From assembly GCA_902489295.1 (NCBI GenBank), contig CABTZM010000022.1:1-17444 (forward strand): DNA of 17,444 nucleotides. The letters run 5' to 3'. This document shows, piece after piece, positions 6,987-13,886 of this stretch (positions are counted from its first letter, which is position 1; each line of letters starts with the position of its first letter). The stretch comes from an uncultured Collinsella sp. (GTDB lineage: Bacteria; Actinomycetota; Coriobacteriia; Coriobacteriales; Coriobacteriaceae). A program made the position numbers and the translations under genes. The notes beneath the pieces were generated by a model. It saw only the letters and a program-made list of their open reading frames with translations. It was not told the origin of the DNA and did not search any database.

Positions 6987-8498
6987 ATGTCCCAAGAGTT
7001 GACTCGGGTGATTGTTACTACTGATATGGAAGTCGATGATATGAACTCTCTGGTTCATTTGGCTCTGTATCTCAATTTGCTCGATGTTCAGGCTGTGGTG
7101 TATACGGCTTCGCAGTATCACTTTCTTGGGGATGGCGTCCATACGCTCGGTGAGGTGAATCCGCATTGGCGCACTAAGGGTCGCCGCTCTTACGAGTGGG
7201 ATGTGGTGCCTCATGAACCTGATCCGCTGGCTGGGGAGCTTTGTGAGTATCGACCGTTTCCTGAGAACTGGATTGAGAGTCTCTGGAGCAATGAGTATGC
7301 CCAGGCTTGGCCTCAGCTGCAGGCGAATGCTGCCGCCGCTGGCGAGCCGTCGTTTCCCTCGCCGGCTCAGATGATTGAGCGTACCTTTGTTGGGAATGTT
7401 GCCTTTGAGGGCGATGTGCGCGCGGAGACTGATGGCTCGCGTGTGATTGCTCAGGCGATCTTGGATGATGACCCGCGTACGCTTTGGCTGCTCAGCTGGG
7501 GCGGTATGAATACTATCGTTCGTGCGCTTATGAGTATTGCAGAGCGCTATCGCGATACGCCCGAGTGGCCTTCTGTGCAGCAGCGCGTCTATCAGAAGGT
7601 GCGCGTGATGGGCGTTGCCGATGGTGTGGGGCAGGATAATTCTTGGCTCGACCATGGGTGCGAGCTTTTTCCCGATCTCATCTTTTGGTGTGTGCCCTAT
7701 ATGTATGGCGGCTATGTCGATGCCAAGATGGCTCAGCCCGATACGCTGCCGCTCTTTCAGGCTCCCTGGCCCGAGCAAAATCTCACGCAGGGCAACGGTC
7801 CCCTTATGGCGCGCTATATGCTCTATGGCGATGGCAAGGTGTACGAAAACGAGCCCGAGAGGTTCCAGTTTGGCAAGCATGCCCGCTTGGATTGGGGCTT
7901 AGAAGGCATGCCCGCGATGCAATTTGAGCGCGGCGATTTTATGGCCGAGGGCGACTCGATGACCTATATTCCGCTGCTGCCGTTTGGCCTGCGCGGCATC
8001 GATAACCGCGACTTTGACACGTTGCTCGGCCGCATGTTCCTTGACGGGCATCCCGACTCAGATGCGCCTGCCGGTTTTGCTGCCATAGGTACGCCGGTGG
8101 ACGGCAACCCCAACCCCTATCTGCGCGCCTACCAGGAAGACTTCGCCGCTCGCGCGCAGTGGTGCGCCCATGAGCCCGCGGCCTGCTCGCATCCGGCGTA
8201 TGTTGCCGAGGTCACGGGCGACATGAGCGCCGCGGCCGGCGAGCGCGTTGCTCTTGCAGCGACCATCGTCGACCCCGATGGCAGGGGCTTCGATGCGCAT
8301 TGGAATGTCACCATGGGACCGTCGCGCTATGCAGGCGCTCAAGATCTGTCGCTATGGCAGGAATGCGCGACAGACGCCACGTTCACCGTACCCGCCGACG
8401 CGCAGCCCGGTGACCGCTTCGTGCTCACCCTCAGCGTGCAGACGCGCACCGAGCGCCCCTGCACCCGCTACGCCCAAGTCGCCATCACCGTCGCGTAG
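6987..8498 (+). CDS. DUF1593 nucleoside-hydrolase-like protein (Sde182 family)
   Basis: A 503-residue protein of the DUF1593 family, whose Rossmann-like core resembles inosine-uridine nucleoside hydrolases. The N-terminal RVIVTTDMEVDDMNSLVHLA places Asp13, Asp17 and Asp18 at the metal-binding position of that fold. LWLLSWGGMNTIVRAL and RVMGVADGVGQDNSWL are further core motifs. The last ~90 residues (from about 415) form a beta-sandwich matching the C-terminal domain of the cellulose-binding Sde182 protein. Relatives occur in polysaccharide loci of gut and marine bacteria, with poorly known activity. No signal peptide is seen. The ATG at 6987 has GGAG eight bases upstream; a TTG at 6969 is in frame but lacks a site. 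Codons in the first two thirds end in T far more often than in neighbouring genes, then switch to C-ending use near the 3' end. Confidence 0.85.
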   Translation: MSQELTRVIVTTDMEVDDMNSLVHLALYLNLLDVQAVVYTASQYHFLGDGVHTLGEVNPHWRTKGRRSYEWDVVPHEPDPLAGELCEYRPFPENWIESLWSNEYAQAWPQLQANAAAAGEPSFPSPAQMIERTFVGNVAFEGDVRAETDGSRVIAQAILDDDPRTLWLLSWGGMNTIVRALMSIAERYRDTPEWPSVQQRVYQKVRVMGVADGVGQDNSWLDHGCELFPDLIFWCVPYMYGGYVDAKMAQPDTLPLFQAPWPEQNLTQGNGPLMARYMLYGDGKVYENEPERFQFGKHARLDWGLEGMPAMQFERGDFMAEGDSMTYIPLLPFGLRGIDNRDFDTLLGRMFLDGHPDSDAPAGFAAIGTPVDGNPNPYLRAYQEDFAARAQWCAHEPAACSHPAYVAEVTGDMSAAAGERVALAATIVDPDGRGFDAHWNVTMGPSRYAGAQDLSLWQECATDATFTVPADAQPGDRFVLTLSVQTRTERPCTRYAQVAITVA

Positions 8499-8533
8499 CA
8501 GGCGACAGGCCCACATTCGGCAAAGACCGTCCC

Positions 8534-8570
8534 CCAGCGACTAGTCATTTAAGAACGTCCCCAATGACTA
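8534..8570. repeat. 37-bp dispersed repeat, copy 1
   Basis: Bases 8534-8570 match 17341-17377 at 36 of 37 positions. The 3' part is an inverted repeat, TAGTCATT (8542-8549) with AATGACTA (8563-8570), around TAAGAACGTCCCC. It lies just after the DUF1593 gene and six bases before inverted repeat C. Confidence 0.85.
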
Positions 8571-8575
8571 CCCAG

Positions 8576-8644
8576 AAGTTGCGGTGGAATAGTTCCTGTT
8601 TGGCCTTCTAAGGCCCCCATTTAGGAACTATTTCACCGCAACTT
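8576..8644. repeat. Inverted repeat C (22-bp arms, one mismatch)
   Basis: Arms 8576-8597 (AAGTTGCGGTGGAATAG...) and 8623-8644 are complementary except one G/T position, a G-U pair in plus-strand RNA. The loop contains its own stem (GGCCTT with AAGGCC). Arms and loop edges (GTT..GGCC..CATTT) match repeat B. The rest of the gap, 8645-8773, shows no gene; it must hold the promoter of the zinc-ribbon operon, but I cannot place one with confidence. Confidence 0.85.
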
Positions 8645-8773
8645 AGTTGGGAATGAAAAATGGGCCATGTGTCCCAGTTGTGGAGACCTCTTGAGCCGTC
8701 TGGGTATCGTGAAAGATCGCGCACTCCCCCATCATCAAAAGTGACACACGCTACCTGTTGATGGGAGGCAACC

Positions 8774-9511
8774 ATGGGCTTCTTTGACAAGATGTTCGAG
8801 AAGAAAGAGTGCGCGATTTGCGGTACCGAGCTGGGACTTCTAGGTAAAACCAAGATCAATGAAGGCTACCTGTGCAAAGAATGCGTCGGCAAGCTCTCTC
8901 CCTTCTTTGGCGGTTATCGCTCTAGCACCGCGGACGACATTCGCGAGCAGCTCGCCTACCGCGAGGCCAATGCCGAGCGCCTAGCATCGTTCAATCCCAC
9001 GCGCACGCTCTCGGCCGGGCGCACCAATATCATGCTCGACGAGGACGCGGGCCTGCTGATCATTACCTCGCAGACGCGCTGGCGCGACGCCAACCCCGAC
9101 ATCATCGAGTTTTCGCAGGTACTCGGCTGCGATATGGATATCGACGAGCACCGCACCGAGATCTATCGCGAGACCAAGGACGGCGAGCGCGAGAGTTATG
9201 ACCCGCCGCGCTACGACTTGGATTATGACTTCAATCTGACCATCCACGTCAACACGCCGTACTTTACCGAGATCGACCTGCGCGTGAACGACTCCACCAT
9301 TGAGCAGCGCGGGTCCATCGAGTACCGCGAGGCCAAACGTCAGGCAACCGAAGTCCGCGATGCGCTGGTGCAGCTGCGTCAGGAGACGCGCGACAGCGTC
9401 GTTGCCGCCAAGGCCCCCAAGACCGCGGTGACCTGCCCCTTCTGCGGCGCCACCACCATTCCCGATGCCAGTGGGCGCTGCGAATACTGCGGCGGCGCCA
9501 TCGGCGCCTAG
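8774..9511 (+). CDS. DUF4428 protein with N- and C-terminal zinc ribbons
   Basis: A 245-residue soluble protein. The N-terminal DUF4428 zinc-binding domain uses Cys13/16 (CAICG) and Cys34/37 (CKEC). The middle, about residues 60-200, has a beta-rich portion with the run DEDAGLLIITSQTRW and a helical segment, without a name I recognise. The C-terminus carries a second ribbon, Cys221/224 (CPFCG) and Cys236/239 (CEYCGG). GGGAGG precedes the ATG at 8774. It is the first gene of a run in which the next gene begins 24 bases downstream. Related small zinc-ribbon proteins in Firmicutes and Actinobacteria often flank SPFH genes; their role is unknown, perhaps assembly of a membrane-associated complex. 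No catalytic motif is visible. Confidence 0.8.
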   Translation: MGFFDKMFEKKECAICGTELGLLGKTKINEGYLCKECVGKLSPFFGGYRSSTADDIREQLAYREANAERLASFNPTRTLSAGRTNIMLDEDAGLLIITSQTRWRDANPDIIEFSQVLGCDMDIDEHRTEIYRETKDGERESYDPPRYDLDYDFNLTIHVNTPYFTEIDLRVNDSTIEQRGSIEYREAKRQATEVRDALVQLRQETRDSVVAAKAPKTAVTCPFCGATTIPDASGRCEYCGGAIGA

Positions 9512-9535
9512 CCCCCGGCACGGAAAGGACCGACC

Positions 9536-10858
9536 ATGGCCTTCGAAAGCGTTAACTATCAGTGTCCCGCGTGTGGCGGCCCCCTGCATTTTGCCAGCGC
9601 CGAGCAAAAGCTTGTCTGCGACTACTGCGACTCGCGCTTTGAAGTCGAGGAGGTCGAGGCCCTCTATCGCGAGCGCCAGGACAAGGCAGATGCCAAAGCC
9701 GATGCGGCAGCCGCAACATCCAAGCCCGCATCCGACGATGCGGTGCAGGAACTGGCCCAAAACGCCGGCTATATCTGTTCGTCGTGTGGCGCCGAGCTGA
9801 TCTCGGACGGCACCGTCGCCGTCTCCACCTGCCCGTACTGCGGCAACCCCGCCGTGGCACCCGGTCAACTCTCGGGCGACTTCTCCCCCGACCTGGTGAT
9901 TCCGTTTAAGCTCGGGCGCGACGATGTCTTGGCCGCGCTCAAGGAGCACTACAAGGGCAAGATCTTGCTGCCCAAGAGCTTTGTCACCGGCAACCACATC
10001 GACGAAGTCCAAGGCGTCTACGTGCCGTTTTGGCTCTACGGCGCCCGCGTGGACGGCGAAGTGTACTTTGACGCAACCAACGAGACCGTAACCGAGGAAT
10101 CCGACCGTACCGTCACGACCACCGACCACTACGATGCCTACCGCAAAGGCAATATCTCGTTTGAGCGCGTGCCCGTCGACGGATCGTCCAAGATGCCCGA
10201 CGGCCACATGGACGCCATCGAACCGTTTGACTACGACGCGCTGCGCCCGTTCTCGGTCGCCTACATGCCCGGCTACATCGCCAACCGCTACGACGAGGAC
10301 TGTGAGACTTGCAAGGCCCGTGCCGAGCGCCGCATGGAGGAGAGCACGATCTCGGCCCTGCGCGAGACCGTCATCGATGAGTACGACGATGCCTCGGTTG
10401 AGAGCAAGCAACTCGACTACACCTGGGAAGACAGCGACTACGCCTTGTTCCCCGTCTGGATGCTCTCGACCTCGTGGAACGGCAAGAGCTACCTGTTTGC
10501 CATGAACGGACAGACCGGCCGCATGGTCGGCGAGCTCCCCTGCTCCAAGCCCAAACTCATCATCGCCTCGGTGCTGTTCTTTGTGATCGGATTTATCCTC
10601 TCCCAGATCCTCTTTATGGGCGAATACGCCTTCGACCCGGATTACCTCAGCTTTGATATCGAGGGCATCCTCATCAACATCGTCGCGCCGCTGATCATCG
10701 TGATCATCGGAGACGTGCTGCTGGTAGGCCAGCTCAAGACGGCCAACGAGGCAACCCACGCCGACGAGTACTGCGGCGAGCTCGACCTGGTCGAGAAACA
10801 CGACACCTTCAGCCATACCGAGACCACCGTTGTCATGAAGGACGACAAGGACGACTAA
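9536..10858 (+). CDS. YdjG-like double zinc-ribbon membrane protein
   Basis: A 440-residue protein with two TFIIB/PriA-like zinc ribbons at the N-terminus: Cys10/13 with Cys28/31, and Cys81/84 with Cys99/102, separated by an Ala/Lys/Asp-rich linker. Residues 115-330 form a conserved domain with FVTGNHIDEVQGVYVPFWLYGA, shortened here to the key VPFWLYGA motif, and a Cys-x-x-Cys (ETCKAR) pair near 260. Two hydrophobic helices lie at 341-361 and 377-400, followed by an acidic tail. The layout matches Bacillus subtilis YdjG, which with YdjH recruits the PspA-like YdjF and the SPFH protein YdjI to the membrane. Despite database labels such as primosomal protein N' or helicase, there is no helicase motif. 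AAAGGA precedes the ATG; the SPFH gene starts 48 bases after its stop, so all are probably co-transcribed. Confidence 0.85.
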   Translation: MAFESVNYQCPACGGPLHFASAEQKLVCDYCDSRFEVEEVEALYRERQDKADAKADAAAATSKPASDDAVQELAQNAGYICSSCGAELISDGTVAVSTCPYCGNPAVAPGQLSGDFSPDLVIPFKLGRDDVLAALKEHYKGKILLPKSFVTGNHIDEVQGVYVPFWLYGARVDGEVYFDATNETVTEESDRTVTTTDHYDAYRKGNISFERVPVDGSSKMPDGHMDAIEPFDYDALRPFSVAYMPGYIANRYDEDCETCKARAERRMEESTISALRETVIDEYDDASVESKQLDYTWEDSDYALFPVWMLSTSWNGKSYLFAMNGQTGRMVGELPCSKPKLIIASVLFFVIGFILSQILFMGEYAFDPDYLSFDIEGILINIVAPLIIVIIGDVLLVGQLKTANEATHADEYCGELDLVEKHDTFSHTETTVVMKDDKDD

Positions 10859-10906
10859 ATAACCCGATCAACACCACCCGGACTTTGACGAGAAAGGAAG
10901 ATCACC

Positions 10907-12148
10907 ATGGGACTCTTGAAAGCTGGATTGGGAGCTGCCGGCGGCGTCATGGCCGATCAGTGGAAGGAATTTATCTACTGCGAATCGATGCCCGCTGACG
11001 TCTTGGCCTGCAAGGGCGTTAAGCGCACCGGCGGCCGCAGCTCCAACACGCATGGCGAGGACAACGTCATCTCCAACGGCTCCGTCATCGCCGTCAACGA
11101 CGGCCAGGGCATGCTCGTGGTGCAAAACGGCAAGATCATCGAGGTCGCGCTGGAACCCGGCGAGTTCGTCTTCGATACCGGCAGCGAGCCGAGCGTCTTT
11201 AGCGGCAACCTGGGCGACTCCATCAAGGAGACCTTCGCCAATATCGGCAGCCGCTTCACCTTCGGCGGCGACGCGGGCAAGGACCAGCGCGTCTACTTCA
11301 TCAACACCAAGGAAATCATCGGCAACAAGTACGGCACCGCCTCGCCCGTGCCCTTCCGCGTGGTCGACAACAATATTGGCCTGGACGTCGACATCTCCGT
11401 GCGCTGCAACGGCGAGTATTCGTACCGCATCACCAACCCGCTGCTGTTCTACACCAATGTGTACGGCAACGTGACCGATAGCTACACGCGCGACAAGATC
11501 GATAGCCAGCTTAAGTCCGAGCTGCTCACCGCCCTGCAGCCCGCCTTTGCCAAGATCTCGGAGATGGGCATCCGCTACAGCGCCATCCCCGGCCACACCA
11601 CCGAGCTCGCCCGCGCGCTCAACGAGGTCCTCTCCGCCGACTGGCGCGACCTGCGTGGCGTCGAGATCGTGAGCTTTGGCGTCAACTCCATCGCCGCCTC
11701 GCAAGAGGACGAGCAGATGATCAAGGATCTGCAGAAGGCCGCCGTCATGCGCGATCCCACTATGGCGGCAGCCAACATTGCCAGCGCCCAGAGCGACGCA
11801 ATGCGCGCGGCAGCCGCCAATCCCAACGGCGCGATGGCAGGCTTTATGGGCATGGGCATGGCAGGTGGCATGGGCGGCATGAACGCCAGCCAGCTGTTCG
11901 CCGCCGGCCAGGCACAGCAGCAGGCCGCCCCGCAGCCGGCTCCGGCACCCGCTCCCGCACCGGCTCCTGCCGCTGCCCCCGCGGCCGGCACATGGACCTG
12001 CAGCTGCGGCGCCACCAACACCGGCAAGTTCTGCTCCGAGTGCGGCAGTCCCGCACCCGCCCCGGCACCGGCCAAGTGGTTCTGCCCCAACTGCGGCAGC
12101 GAAAACGGCGGCAAGTTCTGCAGCAACTGCGGAACGCCCAGGCCCTAG
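10907..12148 (+). CDS. YdjI-like SPFH-domain protein with two C-terminal zinc ribbons
   Basis: A 413-residue SPFH/virion-core type protein. Residues 1-~290 are the SPFH-like core: an N-terminal GLLKAGLGAAGGVMADQW stretch, then VLACKGVKR, beta-rich segments (VIAVNDGQGMLVVQNGKII) and the helical arm (AASQEDEQMIKDLQKAAVM). A Met/Gly-rich stretch (~310-325) and an Ala/Pro repeat linker (~340-360) lead to two zinc ribbons: Cys365, Cys367, Cys376, Cys379 and Cys393, Cys396, Cys405, Cys408. The first uses C-x-C instead of the usual C-x-x-C. No transmembrane helix is present, so it should reach the membrane through a partner such as the adjacent YdjG-like protein. SPFH proteins form ring or cage oligomers in the membrane. 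AAAGGAAG precedes the ATG. The B. subtilis homologue YdjI lies in an operon with a PspA-like protein; none is visible here. Confidence 0.87.
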   Translation: MGLLKAGLGAAGGVMADQWKEFIYCESMPADVLACKGVKRTGGRSSNTHGEDNVISNGSVIAVNDGQGMLVVQNGKIIEVALEPGEFVFDTGSEPSVFSGNLGDSIKETFANIGSRFTFGGDAGKDQRVYFINTKEIIGNKYGTASPVPFRVVDNNIGLDVDISVRCNGEYSYRITNPLLFYTNVYGNVTDSYTRDKIDSQLKSELLTALQPAFAKISEMGIRYSAIPGHTTELARALNEVLSADWRDLRGVEIVSFGVNSIAASQEDEQMIKDLQKAAVMRDPTMAAANIASAQSDAMRAAAANPNGAMAGFMGMGMAGGMGGMNASQLFAAGQAQQQAAPQPAPAPAPAPAPAAAPAAGTWTCSCGATNTGKFCSECGSPAPAPAPAKWFCPNCGSENGGKFCSNCGTPRP

Positions 12149-12167
12149 CCCCTCTATCTGGTAATTG

Positions 12168-12189
12168 GCGGGGGATCCGCCACCCCCGC
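12168..12189 (+). terminator. Weak hairpin between the SPFH and lipoprotein genes
   Basis: GCGGGGG (12168-12174) pairs with CCCCCGC (12183-12189) around an 8-base loop, followed by ATTTGCTTCT. The downstream T-content is low, so this is more likely a partial terminator or attenuator that lowers lipoprotein expression than a complete stop. An alternative short stem, GGCGG with CCGCC (12167-12181), competes with it. Confidence 0.4.
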
Positions 12190-12228
12190 ATTTGCTTCTA
12201 TGGGTTTCGTTCGATAAAGGAGGACACC

Positions 12229-13071
12229 ATGAAGACAACGTTCAAAAAGTCCGTACTCGCATTTCTGACATGCGTCCTTGCGCTCGCCTTTGCCCTGACG
12301 GGCTGCAGCGGCGGCGGCAAAGACCCCAAGGCCAACTTCGTCGGCAGCTGGGAACTCTCGGGTGGAACCCTGGAGGGCGAAGAACTGACCGATGAGTACA
12401 TGGACATGCTCGAGGATTGGGGTGTCCACTGCGTCCTGATTCTCGATGAGGACGGTACAGGCGCCCTCGACCTGTTCCTTGAAGTCGTCGACCTGAAATG
12501 GGAGGCAAAGGACGCCACCACCGTAACCATCACCGCCGAAGACGAGTCGCATGACATGAAGCTCAAGGACGGCAAACTCATCCTCGAAGAGGATGACGGC
12601 AATCTTGTCTTTAGCAAGTCCGACAAGGACCTGTCCGGCACGGTGAAGAAGGATCGCGAGGCGGCCGAGAAGGAAGAAGAGATCGACGAGGCCGTCGAAG
12701 ACGACGACGTCCAGAAGATTGAAATCTCCCCCGCCGTCACCGTTGCCGATGACGACCTGTGCACCATCACCATCACCGAGAAGTTCAAGGACGAGTGGGG
12801 CGACATCGGTTTTGTCGTCAACATCACCAACAAGAGCGACAAGGACCTGACCTTCTACGCTCCTTCCGGCAAGACCAACGTCAACGGCACCATGAAGGAA
12901 CCCTGGTTCTCGGCTCACCTGATGCCCGGCACCAACGCCACTGAGGAATTCACGTTCTCGAACGGCACGCTCGATAGCCTTGACGACCTGGTCAATACGA
13001 CCATCGGCATCGACGCCTACCTGACCGATTCCTACGAGGACGTCGCCTCCTACAGCGCAACCATCGCGTAA
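12229..13071 (+). CDS. Two-domain lipoprotein with acidic linker
   Basis: A 280-residue predicted lipoprotein. The signal peptide has a Lys-rich start (MKTTFKKS), a hydrophobic core and the lipobox LTGC with lipidated Cys26. Residues ~33-137 are a beta-rich domain beginning NFVGSWELSGG and containing FSKSDKDLSG, a lipocalin-like pattern common in coriobacterial lipoproteins. Residues ~140-162 are a charged, helical linker (EKEEEIDEAVEDDD). The C-terminal ~115 residues look like an immunoglobulin-like domain (GFVVNITNKSDKDLTFYAPSG) similar to DUF4352-type extracytoplasmic domains. No enzyme motif is seen. A strong AAAGGAGG site lies five bases before the ATG at 12229. It lies 80 bases after the SPFH gene on the same strand, beyond a weak hairpin, so it may be in the same operon and supply its outer-face component, but this is not certain. 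Confidence 0.85.
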   Translation: MKTTFKKSVLAFLTCVLALAFALTGCSGGGKDPKANFVGSWELSGGTLEGEELTDEYMDMLEDWGVHCVLILDEDGTGALDLFLEVVDLKWEAKDATTVTITAEDESHDMKLKDGKLILEEDDGNLVFSKSDKDLSGTVKKDREAAEKEEEIDEAVEDDDVQKIEISPAVTVADDDLCTITITEKFKDEWGDIGFVVNITNKSDKDLTFYAPSGKTNVNGTMKEPWFSAHLMPGTNATEEFTFSNGTLDSLDDLVNTTIGIDAYLTDSYEDVASYSATIA

Positions 13072-13121
13072 CGGCACGTAACATCAGCCGCGGATTGGCG
13101 GACACATCCGCGCACACCAGA

Positions 13122-13152
13122 CGGGGCCGCAGGAGATGATCCTGCGGCCCCG
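13122..13152. terminator. GC-rich hairpin after the lipoprotein gene
   Basis: A perfect 13-bp stem (13122-13134 with 13140-13152; GGGGCCGCAGGA core) with a five-base GATGA loop, about 50 bases after the lipoprotein stop. No T-run follows on either strand, but its position between convergent genes and its stability suggest a terminator. Confidence 0.6.
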
Positions 13153-13185
13153 CCGCTTTATGCCGACAGCACTGCCCATACAAGC

Positions 13186-13226
13186 AGGCCGCCCGCCGTT
13201 TTTAGATGCGAAACGGTGGGCGGCCT
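13186..13226. terminator. Bidirectional hairpin between convergent operons
   Basis: A 16-bp stem (13186-13201 with 13211-13226; AGGCCGCCCGCCGTTT and its complement, with one G-T pair) and a 9-base loop. It lies 37 bases after the response-regulator stop on the minus strand and serves as a second terminator for the plus strand. T-rich downstream tracts are short on both strands. Confidence 0.6.
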
Positions 13227-13262
13227 ATCTTTGCGGCGCCGGAACACGGGTGAGCGCGTCGA

Positions 13263-13886
13263 TTACGGGCGCTCCATGTTGGGAACGATGCTGCCCTCGG
13301 TCACCGCATGCACGGCCAGGCGCATGATGTTGTCGTAGCCGGTCTTGCTCAGGATCTCCGAGATGCGGCGCTTGATGGTGCCCTCGCTCATAAACAGCTC
13401 GGCCGCAATCTCGCGGCGGCTTTTACCCTCGCAGGCAAGGCGCAAGATCGACAGCTCGACATCGTCGAGGGCCGCCGTGCCCGAGAAGATGCTCTCGGGC
13501 GGCTTGGGAAACGTGCAGTAACCCGCCAGCGTGGAGCGCATCACGGCGAACAGCTCGTCGATACCGACGTTCTTGTACACAAAGCTATCGACGCCCGCCT
13601 CGCGGGCCTGATCGACAAAGGTGATCTCGGGCATGCCTGTCATGATAATGATGCGACACTCGGGCAGCTGCTCCTTGATGCGTGCCGCCGCCACGATGCC
13701 GTTTGAATCGTGTTCGGTGCACACGTCCATCAGTATCATGTCCGGGCGCTCCTTGAGCGCGACACCCAAGGCCTCGGAGGCATCGGCGATCGCGGCAACG
13801 ACGGTCATATCGGGCTGGTCGCCAACGGAGCGCGCCAGGCTCTCGCGCAGGATGGCCTGATCTTCGACAATTAACACGCGGATCAT
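13263..13886 (-). CDS. NarL/FixJ-family response regulator
   Basis: A 207-residue two-component response regulator. The receiver domain has the acidic pair Glu8-Asp9, phospho-acceptor Asp54 (MILMDVC), Thr83 (MTGMP) and Lys105 (VYKNV), so all catalytic positions are intact. The C-terminal LuxR-type helix-turn-helix spans about 141-200 (LSILRLACEGKSRREIAAE, then ELFMSEGTIKRRISEIL). Its ATG overlaps the TGA of the sensor kinase by four bases, a sign of translational coupling and of partnership. The cysteine after the phosphorylation site (DVC) is less common than the usual DxxMP pattern, and the expected MPxxxG stretch reads TEHDSNG instead. Target genes are unknown. Confidence 0.95.
   Translation of the reverse strand: MIRVLIVEDQAILRESLARSVGDQPDMTVVAAIADASEALGVALKERPDMILMDVCTEHDSNGIVAAARIKEQLPECRIIIMTGMPEITFVDQAREAGVDSFVYKNVGIDELFAVMRSTLAGYCTFPKPPESIFSGTAALDDVELSILRLACEGKSRREIAAELFMSEGTIKRRISEILSKTGYDNIMRLAVHAVTEGSIVPNMERP

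Noticed and set aside
6840..7880. Minus-strand open frame of 346 residues over the DUF1593 gene
   Set aside because: No domain or ribosome site; the DUF1593 protein on the plus strand explains the region.
8981..10816. Minus-strand open frame of 611 residues spanning two genes
   Set aside because: It covers two real zinc-ribbon genes and the gap between them; its Val/Gly/Asp-rich translation reflects GC-rich third positions on the opposite strand.
9536..10858. Primosomal helicase PriA function for the zinc-ribbon protein
   Set aside because: Only the zinc-ribbon cysteines resemble PriA; no Walker or helicase motifs exist and two membrane helices are present.
10868..12238. Minus-strand open frame of 456 residues over the SPFH gene
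   Set aside because: Low-complexity Gly/Ala/His/Val composition, no domain; the SPFH protein on the other strand is clear.
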